A DNA stretch of 48,833 bases, from assembly GCA_964429195.1 (NCBI GenBank), contig CAYSBC010000007.1:1-48833 (forward strand), written 5' to 3'. This DNA is from JBBAFM01 sp041655415. Lineage in GTDB: Bacteria; Bacillota; Clostridia; Peptostreptococcales; JAAYPU01. Both the position numbers and the translations under genes were made by a program. Of this stretch, positions 15,315 through 24,596 are shown piece after piece. Every line of letters begins with the position of its first letter. Position 1 is the first letter of the stretch. The notes under the pieces were generated by a model. The model was not told the origin of the DNA and did not search any database. It saw nothing but the letters and a program-made list of their open reading frames with translations.

Positions 15315-17175
15315 TACCTGCCTTGCTCTTATTATCCTTTGTAAAACATAGATATTGAGTATTAATACCGCAGCTTACACATTGATTTCTACAATCTGTA
15401 GTGAGTTCACCTGCTTTGGCCTTTTCATTTTCACGTATTAAAAATTTATCTGTTACGCCTACATCAATATGGGACCATGGATGTATTTCTTCGTAATCTC
15501 TTCTTCTATTGGCATAAAATTGAGGATCAATGCCTGTCTCACTAAAGGCTTTTTCCCATTTTTGATAATCAAATTTTTCTCTCCAACCATCAAACTTGCA
15601 TCCCAGCTCATGGGCTTTGACCAAAACCTTTGAAAGCCTCCTGTCTCCTCTAGCAAACACGCCTTCAATAAAGCTGGTGCTTATATCGTGATAATTAAAC
15701 TTTACATTTTTCATCTTATAAAATTTTTTGAAGAGATATTCCTTTTTCTCTGTCAGCTCTTGTTGAGTGGCCATCGGGAACCATTGAAAAGGGGTAAAGG
15801 GTTTCGGTACAAAATTAGATACACTGACCGTAACATTCAAACGCTTGCTTTTCTTATCCTTCATATTTTTAAAGATTTCCATAACCTTTTCTGCAATCTC
15901 TACGATACCGTCTAGGTCCTCATTCGTTTCCGTTGGAAGCCCTATCATGAAATAGAATTTTATACTGCCCCAGCCTAGCTGTAAAGCATTTTCTACGGCA
16001 AAATAGATGTTTTCCTCTGTAATATTTTTATTAATAACATCCCTAAGCCTTTGGGAACCGGCTTCAGGTGCAAAGGTTAATCCTGACTTTTTATAGCTTT
16101 GTATTTCATCCAAAACCTTAAAGGAAAAGGAATCAAGCCTGAGTGAAGGAAGGGTTAAGGAAATATTCTCAGCTCTGCATTTTTTCATGGTATTCGTCAC
16201 TAATTCGTCAATTTTAGAATAATCGCTGGAGCTTAAGGAGATTAAAGATAATTCATCAAAGCCCGTGTTCTCAATGATTTTATCTCTTAACTCAGTTATC
16301 TTTTCAAAGCTTCTCTCCCGAACAGGCCTGTAAATCATGCCGGCTTGACAAAAGCGGCAACCTCTTGTACAACCTCTGAATATTTCAATAATTCCCCTAT
16401 TATGTACGACATCAATAAAAGGAACTATAAATTTTTCGGGATAATAGGCCTTGTCCAAATCCTCTTCAATATATTTCTCAAGTTTGTCAGGTAAAAAATC
16501 ATAGAGCTTGTCTATGGATTTTACAGTATGATCTTCATTATATTGAACATCATAAAATGAAGGCACATAGACGCCTTTTATGGTTGCAATCTCTTTTAAA
16601 AATTCTATTTTAGGACAGTTTTTTTCCTTCCAACGTATATAGCGATGCATGATTTCCACATTGAGGGTTTCTCCTTCGCCCAGTATGCAAAAGTCAACAA
16701 AATCAGCTAAGGGTTCAGCATGATAGGCACAAGGTCCTCCCACTGTAATAAAGGGATAGGACTCATCTCGGTCCTTTGCATAAAATGGAATACCTGCTAA
16801 ATCCAACATGTTCAAAATATTGGTGTAGCTTAATTCATATTGTAGAGTAAAACCAATCATATCAGAATCTCTTACAGCCTCCATGGACTCTAAGGAAAAC
16901 AAGGGGATGTTCTTCTCTCGCATGATATTTTCCATATCAACAGCCGGTGCAAAGACTCTTTCACAAAATATATCCTTGTCCTCGTTGAGGGCATGATAAA
17001 TAATTTGCATGCCTAAATGAGACATGCCTATTTCATAAGTGTCAGGAAAAGCAAAAATAAATTTCGCCTTATAGTCCTTTTTATCTTTAAGAACAGAATT
17101 TATTTCAGTTCCAATATACCTGGCAGGTTTTTCAACTCTTAATAAAATTTTTTCAATATCTTTTTTTAGTGACAT
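15301..17175 (-). CDS. B12-binding-domain radical SAM protein (TIGR03960 type)
   Basis: The protein has 624 residues, with an N-terminal cobalamin-binding-like domain (about 1-180), the radical SAM cluster motif CTRGCRFC near residue 270 and a C-terminal Cys-rich end (CRNQCVSCGINTQYLC). It forms a conserved pair with the DUF2344 protein. The substrate is unknown. Its ATG shares one base with the spoIVFB stop (TAATG), showing tight coupling to that gene. In many Clostridia an RNase E/G gene follows this pair before rplU; it is absent here. Confidence 0.9.
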   Translation of the reverse strand: MSLKKDIEKILLRVEKPARYIGTEINSVLKDKKDYKAKFIFAFPDTYEIGMSHLGMQIIYHALNEDKDIFCERVFAPAVDMENIMREKNIPLFSLESMEAVRDSDMIGFTLQYELSYTNILNMLDLAGIPFYAKDRDESYPFITVGGPCAYHAEPLADFVDFCILGEGETLNVEIMHRYIRWKEKNCPKIEFLKEIATIKGVYVPSFYDVQYNEDHTVKSIDKLYDFLPDKLEKYIEEDLDKAYYPEKFIVPFIDVVHNRGIIEIFRGCTRGCRFCQAGMIYRPVRERSFEKITELRDKIIENTGFDELSLISLSSSDYSKIDELVTNTMKKCRAENISLTLPSLRLDSFSFKVLDEIQSYKKSGLTFAPEAGSQRLRDVINKNITEENIYFAVENALQLGWGSIKFYFMIGLPTETNEDLDGIVEIAEKVMEIFKNMKDKKSKRLNVTVSVSNFVPKPFTPFQWFPMATQQELTEKKEYLFKKFYKMKNVKFNYHDISTSFIEGVFARGDRRLSKVLVKAHELGCKFDGWREKFDYQKWEKAFSETGIDPQFYANRRRDYEEIHPWSHIDVGVTDKFLIRENEKAKAGELTTDCRNQCVSCGINTQYLCFTKDNKSKAGNAHE

Positions 17176-18041
17176 TATTTGCTCCCTTTCATGTTTTTGG
17201 CGTCCAGTAGCTTACTATAATCTGTATATAAACCATGGTTAAAAAGGCCCTTTAAAATATCATTTTCAGAAAGCTGACCTTTATACTGCCCTTTTTCATT
17301 CACAATGGTAAATCGTCTGCTTTTACCCGGACTAAATGTATCCATAGCATGTTTTATATTTTTATGTTCTCGACACACAACAATCGTATCTGTTTTGACT
17401 TCATTATTTTCCATATATCGGACTATTTTATAAAATAAAAAGTTACTCTCAACCTGAGAAGCAACATAGATATTCATACCAACCAGACACATAATTATAT
17501 AAGAAAAATCGTAGTTTAGCAAGTATACACCTGCAATTATTAGTAATATAGCGAAGATTTTAGAAATAAAAAGCGATATTTTGATGGCTTTGCCATAGCC
17601 AATAAAATAGGATAGATAGAGCCTGATAATTTTTCCCCCATCCAGTGGCGCGATAGGAATCAGGTTAAAAATACCAAGGCTTAAATTAATAAAGAGTATT
17701 TCTTCTAAAATAGGGTGACTCCATTTAATTTGAAGGATAATGACTATCAAGGCCATGATTAAATTAAAAAGAGGTCCAACGATGAGAATCAGCATTTCAT
17801 GAGATGGTTTGATGAGGTAATCATCCATCTCCAGTGCCCCACCCCATATTTTGAGCTTTACCTTACTGATTTTGTAGTGACAGCCTTTTGCTACAAGATA
17901 ATGCATCATTTCATGGGAAAATGTAAAAACAAAAAATAGAAAAAATAGACCTATTTCATGGATTAAAATAGCGCCTATCATGATAGCTATTAAGCTCAGG
18001 CCAATTTCTATATTTGTTTTGGGTATTTTGAGAACAAACAT
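17175..18041 (-). CDS. spoIVFB: SpoIVFB-type site-2 intramembrane metalloprotease with CBS-like tail
   Basis: This is a membrane-embedded M50 zinc protease of 288 residues. The zinc motif HEMMH is at residues 43-47, and the third ligand is Asp134 in APLDGG. About six hydrophobic segments are followed by a C-terminal CBS-like region (about 215-275). In spore formers SpoIVFB cleaves pro-sigma-K in the mother-cell membrane around the forespore. The gene starts two bases after the spoIVFA stop and has no visible ribosome binding site, so translational coupling is likely. The order spoIVFA-spoIVFB-...-rplU matches Bacillus. Confidence 0.9.
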   Translation of the reverse strand: MFVLKIPKTNIEIGLSLIAIMIGAILIHEIGLFFLFFVFTFSHEMMHYLVAKGCHYKISKVKLKIWGGALEMDDYLIKPSHEMLILIVGPLFNLIMALIVIILQIKWSHPILEEILFINLSLGIFNLIPIAPLDGGKIIRLYLSYFIGYGKAIKISLFISKIFAILLIIAGVYLLNYDFSYIIMCLVGMNIYVASQVESNFLFYKIVRYMENNEVKTDTIVVCREHKNIKHAMDTFSPGKSRRFTIVNEKGQYKGQLSENDILKGLFNHGLYTDYSKLLDAKNMKGSK

Positions 18042-18043
18042 TT

Positions 18044-18721
18044 TTATTTTAATTGGATATATTCACTAGGATCAACTATTTCTCCGTCCATCCACAATTC
18101 AAAATGAAACCAATTATCGGCTTCTTCTTCGTTGGTAACTGAAGCTAGCAAATCTCCTTTTTTCACCTTTTGGCCTTCTGAAACATAGATATTGGTGCAA
18201 TTGGAATAGATAGAAAATACTGTTTCATCATGGTTTACCTTGATGTAATTGCCATAGTTATTGCTGTTACTGACAAGGGTTATAACACCATCTTCAGCTG
18301 CATGCACTTGTATTTCCCCTTGTGAGATGTAATCAATGCCTCTTTGAAATGTGCTTTTCTCTTCAAGTTGATTATAGCTGCCACCAAAGGTAGAAATAAC
18401 ATTACCTTCATCAATGGGTGATATAAAGGCAAACTGATTATTATCCTGTATAAACCTGCCTGCAATGTTCCTCGGAATACTTCCAATATATTTTATACCA
18501 TCAACTGTTCTTGTAGCCACATCCTTGATCGTCAATTCTTGCTTGATACTTGTTTCAATCATGGTAGATATTTTATTTGTAACGGTTGAATTTGCTTTTT
18601 TTATGATAATAACAGTAATGACCAGTATGATGCAAACTATCACCTGTGTTAGAAATTTTCTTAAATCGACTCTTCCTCTTCTATTTATAAATCCTCTGCT
18701 TCTTCTGCGATGTTTTATCAT
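18044..18721 (-). CDS. spoIVFA: SpoIVFA-like membrane protein with degenerate M23 (LytM) domain
   Basis: This is a 225-residue single-pass protein: a very basic N-terminus, a membrane helix at about 23-42 and an extracytoplasmic LytM-like domain. Zinc-ligand positions are damaged. The usual HxGxD is QRGID, and the final HxH is HFE in WFHFELW. It is probably a non-enzymatic scaffold, like Bacillus SpoIVFA, which holds and inhibits SpoIVFB. GGAGGGG precedes ATG 18721; the open frame to 18742 starts with TTG and contains that site. The call rests on the degenerate domain plus adjacency to spoIVFB. Confidence 0.8.
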   Translation of the reverse strand: MIKHRRRSRGFINRRGRVDLRKFLTQVIVCIILVITVIIIKKANSTVTNKISTMIETSIKQELTIKDVATRTVDGIKYIGSIPRNIAGRFIQDNNQFAFISPIDEGNVISTFGGSYNQLEEKSTFQRGIDYISQGEIQVHAAEDGVITLVSNSNNYGNYIKVNHDETVFSIYSNCTNIYVSEGQKVKKGDLLASVTNEEEADNWFHFELWMDGEIVDPSEYIQLK

Positions 18722-18823
18722 TATTACCCCTCCATCCAACATGTTCTCTTAACATAAGTATTTCAGGAGGGAGCAAAATATGATAAATAAGTTGGAAAGT
18801 TGGTCAGGTTAACAGGTATCTTA

Positions 18824-19486
18824 TTAAAACCCAAACCACTTCGTAACCTTGTGGAGAGGCTCTCTACTGCTGATGAGTTGGTTAGCAGGAAAATCCAGAT
18901 CCTCATATCCCAAGGATATGCTAATTACAACATCTTCATCTTCAGGTATGGCAAGGTGCTTTCTCAGCACATCTTGGTAAAAGACACCTTGTTCACCAAT
19001 GCAAGTGGCTAAATCATATTCCATAGCTGCTAGGCAGATGGTTTGGATAATAGAGCCAATCCCAAGAAGACCCCAGGTTCCTTCTAAAATATTTTTTTTG
19101 GTTGTGATAATGAGGGCTACCGGTGCATTAAAATAACGAAAGCCTTGAGCTGTCCAATTTCTCCTTTTTTCTTGGTCTTCTCTTTGTATGTCCAGTACTT
19201 TAAATAATTCTTTAGCTAATTCTACTCGGCGTTCCTTGAAGACACCTACTGTATTAGGTTCTTCTCGAGTTGGTTTTGCACCTGATAAAAACATCTTCTC
19301 ATTTTCATTTTTCATGTTATCAAGTACCTCACCTGTTACCACATAAATATCCCATGGCTGGATATTTACGGCGGATGGACTTCTAAGAGAAGTTTCAATA
19401 ATTTTACTAATCGTTTCTTTCGATACCGGTTTATCAAGATAACCTCTGACACTCTTACGTTTTTCAATTGCATTCATAATTTCCAT
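18824..19486 (-). CDS. Nitroreductase family protein
   Basis: This is an FMN-dependent oxidoreductase fold of 220 residues. RKSVRGY near residue 10 and SPSAVNIQPW near residue 37 are the usual FMN-contact segments, and the GIGSIIQTICLAAMEYDLATC helix is the dimer-core region. Natural substrates cannot be predicted. The start has GGAG eight bases upstream. It lies between the carboxypeptidase gene and spoIVFA, with no terminator seen on either side; the 102-base gap before spoIVFA has no recognisable element. Confidence 0.88.
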   Translation of the reverse strand: MEIMNAIEKRKSVRGYLDKPVSKETISKIIETSLRSPSAVNIQPWDIYVVTGEVLDNMKNENEKMFLSGAKPTREEPNTVGVFKERRVELAKELFKVLDIQREDQEKRRNWTAQGFRYFNAPVALIITTKKNILEGTWGLLGIGSIIQTICLAAMEYDLATCIGEQGVFYQDVLRKHLAIPEDEDVVISISLGYEDLDFPANQLISSREPLHKVTKWFGF

Positions 19487-19521
19487 ACCTATACTCCTTT
19501 GTCTTTACTATAGTAATATTT

Positions 19522-20787
19522 TTATTTATACCTTGAATTATATCTTCTATATTTTGGACTGTTTCTTCTTATCTTATTAATAATTCTTAGAATCAATATC
19601 AGTAAGAATACTGCAACAACAAAACTGATGATATAAAAATGAATATTTCTGAGAATGAGATCTTTTTTTGTCAATGAAGTAACCAGATTAAACTCCATTT
19701 TATTTCGGCCTTGTTGAACAATGACCTTGCCAAGAATCGTATCTTTTTTCACATTCCAAACATGGATATCTGCAGGATCCTCAGTGATTGTCGTAAGTTC
19801 AATATTTAAATCTACATCATAAAGCTCTATGTTTTCTTTTAATATCAATGGCAGGTCTATTTCTCTCTTAATAAATCCTAGAAAGGCTGCAGGAGAATAT
19901 TCAACCGTGATCTTTTCAAACTCCTTACCTTTTTCATGGACAAGTGTTTTCTCAGCTTCATAGCTATAATCGATCAGCTTTTCCATATCCTCAAATACTT
20001 GAGTATCCTTAGGAAAATCGTAAAGTGAATTCATAACAATGCCTATGATTTGTCGTCCGTCTCTCTCGTATAAAGATATGAGGCATCTTCCGGCTAAAGA
20101 AGTATAACCGGTTTTCCCAGCAATATTACCGTCAACTCCCAGAAGTTTGTTTCGAGTTTCAAGGACAGCACTAGCCCCTTGTATAAAGCTTACCTGGGCT
20201 TCGGCTTTGCTGAGGGAACTTTTAACCCATTCATTCTCCAATGCGGCCTTACATAGCAAGGCTACATCGTATGTAGTTGAATAGGATTTCCCTTCTTCAT
20301 CGTCTAATCCATTGAGTGTAGCAAATTTTGTGTCCATCATGCCTAGCTTTTTAGCTTTATCATCCATCATTTCAATGAAAGAGTGTGAATCACCCGCCAC
20401 ATTATCTCCAATCATGTAAGCAATATCATTGGCAGAATAAATGAGCAGCATATCCATGGCATCTTCTGCTATGACTTTATCACCAACTTTTACAGGATGT
20501 ATTTGTGTCCGGTAGGCATAGGGAGGCTGAGCAAAGGCTGCCTCAGTATAGATTAGCTCATCATTTTTATTCTTATTCTCTGCGAATAAAAGAGCCGTCA
20601 TAAGTTTTGTTATGGAGGCTATCTGTATTTTATCATATATGTTATCTGCATAGATAATCTCATCTGTTTGATAATCAAGTGCAATACTATGGGTACCTAC
20701 TAGGTTTAAATCCTCTAAGGCAACCGTATTCTCAGTAAAAACAAATAATAAAATCAATAAACAAAGTACTCTTCTTACAATTTTCAT
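19522..20787 (-). CDS. D-alanyl-D-alanine carboxypeptidase (DacF/PBP5-like)
   Basis: This serine carboxypeptidase trims the terminal D-Ala from peptidoglycan stem peptides. The 421-residue protein has an N-terminal signal peptide, the active-site SITK (58-61), SAN (118-120) and KTG (225-227), a PBP5-type C-terminal beta domain and a C-terminal membrane helix followed by a strongly basic tail. It is anchored outside the cell. DacF-type enzymes in spore formers shape cortex peptidoglycan, and the sporulation neighbours make that plausible here, but a vegetative role is equally possible. AAAGGAG precedes the ATG. Confidence 0.92.
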   Translation of the reverse strand: MKIVRRVLCLLILLFVFTENTVALEDLNLVGTHSIALDYQTDEIIYADNIYDKIQIASITKLMTALLFAENKNKNDELIYTEAAFAQPPYAYRTQIHPVKVGDKVIAEDAMDMLLIYSANDIAYMIGDNVAGDSHSFIEMMDDKAKKLGMMDTKFATLNGLDDEEGKSYSTTYDVALLCKAALENEWVKSSLSKAEAQVSFIQGASAVLETRNKLLGVDGNIAGKTGYTSLAGRCLISLYERDGRQIIGIVMNSLYDFPKDTQVFEDMEKLIDYSYEAEKTLVHEKGKEFEKITVEYSPAAFLGFIKREIDLPLILKENIELYDVDLNIELTTITEDPADIHVWNVKKDTILGKVIVQQGRNKMEFNLVTSLTKKDLILRNIHFYIISFVVAVFLLILILRIINKIRRNSPKYRRYNSRYK

Positions 20788-20825
20788 GTTGTCTATCTCC
20801 TTTTATGCCTTATGTCGTATTCTTC

Positions 20826-22523
20826 TTAGTAATTGTGCTGTTCCCTTGATAGGATTGTAATCAGGTTATTTTCAGGAACCGGTTCAAAATAAATAAACCC
20901 TTGGACATATTTTATATTTTTTTGTTCTAGAAATTCTTTGTGTGTTTCTGTTTCAACACCCTCCGCTATAATATCCAATTTATTCTTTGTAAGAATATTG
21001 ATAAAAAAATCATATACTTCCTCTATGTTTTTATTCTCAGTTGCCCGCCATAAAAGTTTTTTATCAAATTTAATGAAATCGTAAAGATCACAACGCATGG
21101 CGTTGATAGAAGAATTTCCTACGCTGAAATCGTCCAGAGAAATTTTAATGCCTAATTTTTTTATTTTTTGTATCAGGTCAAAGTTTTGCAATAAAGCCAT
21201 TGAACTTTTCTCAACGAATTCTAAGATGATATTTTTACAATTTATAGAGTAATCTTTCATAAGTCTTGTGAGGTACTCTATAAAATCATCCGTGCAAAAT
21301 GTCTGTTCCGATATATTAAAGGACATAGCAACATCCTCATTGATGATTTGCTTGTTTTGTAATTCGAATAGAAGCTTTACTCCTTTTTCGAGTATAACCT
21401 TATCAATAATCTCTGCCTTTTGCCTCTGAATAGCAATATCAATGAAATCCTTAGCTTTTATGATTTCATTTTTTATCTTAATGCGAGCCAGAACTTCGAT
21501 GACTTCAATTTTACCTGTTTTTCTATTGATGATAGGCTGAAAATAAGGGATGATATTATTGCAATCCAGATTAGACATGACATCCGAATCAATAATATCC
21601 TGAATATTTATTTCAGAGAAACTGCTATCTTGTTTTTTATAAATGTAGGTTTTATTAAAACTTTTTTTAGATAAATACATAGCTGTATCCGCTTTATGTA
21701 ACAGCTCTTGAATTGTAAGTTTGTTATCAAATTTTTCGATAATTCCCATGGAGGCATTGAGTTCAATTTCAATGCCATCAATGACATGTGGCGCTTGAAG
21801 ATTCTTTTTAGCAGCTTCACAGTATTCTTCTGTAGTTATGTCTTCAGGAATGTCACAAAAACCTATAAATTCGTCCCCGTATAACCGATAAAACTGTACC
21901 CCTGTGCTTTGTTTCATAAAGTTTCTCAGCCTCTTTCCATAGGCTTTGAGACATTGATCGCCAAATTGATGACCAAATCTGTCGTTAAGCTGTTTAAAAC
22001 CATCTATGTCCATATAAACCATGTTGTTACCGATGATTTTATTCGTTTCGTAGTCAGAAAAAAGCTTTTCTCGATTAGGCAACCCTGTCGTTTCATCCCA
22101 GTAGGCTAAATACTCCAATCGATCTTTTAAATTCATGAGGTCGGTAACATCAACAGCAGTACCAACAATCTCTATTGCTTTTCCTCTTCTATTTCTACAT
22201 CTGCAAAAACCATTTGATTTTATCCACTTTTTTTTATTCTCGATAATAATAGGAAAGGTAATTTCAAAATGATCTGTTTTACCTGAATAAATATCATGCA
22301 TTTTATATTTCAAGTCATCAAACATACGTGGATTACATGCTTTTATTTTTCTTCTCCATTTTCGTATGGGAATCAATCCTTCATCTAAACAATCAAAATC
22401 AAACATTTTATTATGATTAATAGACCCATAAATCATCCCAGGGTTTTCTTCATGATTATAAACCCAATATCCTAAATTCCCTACAGATTCAATTAACTCG
22501 AAAGCATCTCTCTCATTATTCAT
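20826..22523 (-). CDS. PAS-GGDEF-EAL cyclic-di-GMP signalling protein
   Basis: This is a soluble protein of 565 residues: a PAS domain (about 10-130), a GGDEF domain (about 140-300) and an EAL domain (about 325-560). The cyclase motif is YGDEF (215-219), with the first Gly replaced by Tyr, so diguanylate cyclase activity is doubtful. The EAL domain keeps EVLAR, the Asn of NIS, LEFVE, SLDDF, KFDKKLL, AEGVET and QGF, so phosphodiesterase activity is likely. There is no membrane helix. ATG 22523 with TTGGAG upstream is preferred over the Met at 22541. Net role: probable c-di-GMP degradation, possibly tuned by GTP binding. Confidence 0.9.
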   Translation of the reverse strand: MNNERDAFELIESVGNLGYWVYNHEENPGMIYGSINHNKMFDFDCLDEGLIPIRKWRRKIKACNPRMFDDLKYKMHDIYSGKTDHFEITFPIIIENKKKWIKSNGFCRCRNRRGKAIEIVGTAVDVTDLMNLKDRLEYLAYWDETTGLPNREKLFSDYETNKIIGNNMVYMDIDGFKQLNDRFGHQFGDQCLKAYGKRLRNFMKQSTGVQFYRLYGDEFIGFCDIPEDITTEEYCEAAKKNLQAPHVIDGIEIELNASMGIIEKFDNKLTIQELLHKADTAMYLSKKSFNKTYIYKKQDSSFSEINIQDIIDSDVMSNLDCNNIIPYFQPIINRKTGKIEVIEVLARIKIKNEIIKAKDFIDIAIQRQKAEIIDKVILEKGVKLLFELQNKQIINEDVAMSFNISEQTFCTDDFIEYLTRLMKDYSINCKNIILEFVEKSSMALLQNFDLIQKIKKLGIKISLDDFSVGNSSINAMRCDLYDFIKFDKKLLWRATENKNIEEVYDFFINILTKNKLDIIAEGVETETHKEFLEQKNIKYVQGFIYFEPVPENNLITILSREQHNY

Positions 22524-22571
22524 AAATACTCCAATCACCATGATTGATATAAATTTTTATTTTGTTTCCTC

Positions 22572-23246
22572 TTATTTTTCAACTATTTTCATACCATGAG
22601 AAGCTCTCACTTTGCCATTTTCCAGATGTCTTATGATTTCATTCATGCCCTGCTCCGTATTACGGTTCATAAAAGCATTGAGTATATTTTTGTGTTCTCT
22701 TGTTGTTTCTTTTATTCTAGATTCCACTACGGCGGCTTTTCTTGTTTTCTCTACGTAAAATTGATATGTTTTAAGTATGTGGGATAAAAATCGACTATCA
22801 GTCGCTTTATAGATTATATCATGAAATTGATTGTTCATTTCTAAAATTTTCTCGACATCACCCTTATTACAATAAAACTCCATCAGTTCGTAAGTCTCTT
22901 TCAACTTATCAAGTTCTTCCTCGCTAATTCTCTCCATGGCCCAAACAATAGCTATGCTTTCTATAGCTTTTCTGATTTCATAAATATCATCAATATCCTG
23001 TTTGGTAAAACCCAATACGAAGGCCCCTCTGTTGGATATGGTTTCAATGAGACCTGCTTGTTCCAATTGCTTAAAAGCCTCTCGAATAGGAGTTCTGCTT
23101 ACCTTGAGTTCATTGGCTATTTGATTTTCAATAATCTTTTCACCAGCTGCATACTCACCTTTCAATATACGTTCTCTTAGAATATTAAAGATGCTGGATG
23201 ATAAAGATTGATTGTTGCTGATATCCTTTTTTAATTGGCTGTACAT
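22572..23246 (-). CDS. GntR family regulator, FadR/FCD subfamily
   Basis: The protein has 224 residues: an N-terminal winged helix (VSRTPIREAFKQLEQAGLIE, about 50-70) and a C-terminal all-helical FCD ligand-binding domain with metal-ligand-type His residues (NQFHD and the REHKNIL segment). It usually represses genes for small carboxylate or amino-acid metabolism. ATG 23246 with AGAGGTGG upstream is chosen over the GTG at 23255. It directly follows the PLP lyase gene in the same direction and may control it; this is inferred from position only. Confidence 0.88.
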   Translation of the reverse strand: MYSQLKKDISNNQSLSSSIFNILRERILKGEYAAGEKIIENQIANELKVSRTPIREAFKQLEQAGLIETISNRGAFVLGFTKQDIDDIYEIRKAIESIAIVWAMERISEEELDKLKETYELMEFYCNKGDVEKILEMNNQFHDIIYKATDSRFLSHILKTYQFYVEKTRKAAVVESRIKETTREHKNILNAFMNRNTEQGMNEIIRHLENGKVRASHGMKIVEK

Positions 23247-23261
23247 TTGTTCCACCTCTAT

Positions 23262-24548
23262 CTATTTTAAACAATTTTTTTTCTTCATAGCTTGCAATGC
23301 TTTTATAACACCATACTTGGAGTGTTCATAGGTAATGCCCCCTTGAAAATAGACAATATAAGGTTCTCGGATAGGTGCATCAGCACTTAGCTCAATGGAT
23401 GAGCCTTGCACAAAAGCTCCGGCAGCCATAATAACTTGGCTGTCATAACCCGGCATTTCCCAAGGAACAGGTGTTACATAGGCATCTACAGGGGCTGCGG
23501 CTTGGATTCCTTCGCAAAAGGCAATAATAGCCTCAGGAGACCCTAATTTGACACATTCAATAATATCGCTACGTTTCTCATCATACTTTGGACATGTTTC
23601 ATAGCCAAGGTTTTCAAAGACTTTGGCACATAAAATAGCGCCTTTTACTGCACCATTCACGGTTCGAGGCGCTATAAAGAGTCCATGAAAGATGTTTCTC
23701 GTTTGGCCAAAGGTAAGACCACATTCCTTTCCAATACCCTGAGATGTCATTTGGTAGGCAATTTGTTCAATCAAGTCCTTTCTGCCAACGATATAACCCC
23801 CGGACAGAGCCAGACCTCCACCCGGATTTTTTATCAGGGAACCAGCCATAACATCTACGCCAACATCTGTAGGCTCTTTTGTATCTAAAAATTCGCCATA
23901 ACAATTATCAACCATGAAAACAATGTTTGGATGTTTTTTCTTGATATATTGGACACATTCCTCTATCTCTTCAATCGTGATAGCCTTTCTCCAACTATAG
24001 CCTGTAGCCCTTTGAATCGTAATCATTTTTGTCTTATCGGTTATTTGTTTTTCGAGTTCTGCAAGGTTAATCTTGCCGTCATCCGTCAATTCCACTTGTT
24101 TATAATGAATATTAAAATCCTTTAAGGAACCGTTGTTTTCCCCTTTAATGCCAATAACCTCTTCCAAGGTGTCATAGGGGCCACCTGTAGCATAGATAAG
24201 TTCATCTTCTGGTCTTAATATGCCCCGCAATGTCAAAGTCAGTGCATGGGTCCCGTTGACGATTAAAGGTCTTACAATAGCGTCTTCCGTGTTAAAAAGA
24301 GTAGCATAGGTTTCTTCTAAAGCCTCTCTGCCAATATCATTATAGCCATATCCTGTATTCCATTGAAAATGTCGATCACTGATTCTACACTTTTGAAGGG
24401 TGTTTAATACCTTAAATTGATTGTATTCCATAATGTCATCTAACTCTTTAAAGATAGGTGTTACTTCTCTTTCTGCTTTGTCAATTTGCTCTAATACATC
24501 TTTGTCAATTCCCATTTCATGCATGAGATAGTCATATGTCTTGTTCAT
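23262..24548 (-). CDS. PLP-dependent lyase of the aluminium-resistance / methionine gamma-lyase-like family (PF06838)
   Basis: This is a 428-residue fold-type I PLP enzyme. The Schiff-base Lys is most likely in MAGSLIKNPGGG (about residue 240), preceded by MVDNCYGEF with the cofactor-binding Asp. It resembles Bacillus YnbB, long named aluminium resistance protein without biochemical proof. It is likely a Cys/Met-type C-S lyase; the substrate is unknown. GAGG precedes the start. Bacillus ynbB lies near hfq and miaA, and this gene is also close to hfq-miaA, so the neighbourhood is conserved. Confidence 0.85.
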   Translation of the reverse strand: MNKTYDYLMHEMGIDKDVLEQIDKAEREVTPIFKELDDIMEYNQFKVLNTLQKCRISDRHFQWNTGYGYNDIGREALEETYATLFNTEDAIVRPLIVNGTHALTLTLRGILRPEDELIYATGGPYDTLEEVIGIKGENNGSLKDFNIHYKQVELTDDGKINLAELEKQITDKTKMITIQRATGYSWRKAITIEEIEECVQYIKKKHPNIVFMVDNCYGEFLDTKEPTDVGVDVMAGSLIKNPGGGLALSGGYIVGRKDLIEQIAYQMTSQGIGKECGLTFGQTRNIFHGLFIAPRTVNGAVKGAILCAKVFENLGYETCPKYDEKRSDIIECVKLGSPEAIIAFCEGIQAAAPVDAYVTPVPWEMPGYDSQVIMAAGAFVQGSSIELSADAPIREPYIVYFQGGITYEHSKYGVIKALQAMKKKNCLK

Positions 24549-24596
24549 TCTTTACCTCTTTAACCTATAGTTATTTTTCTTTCATCGTTTCACGGA

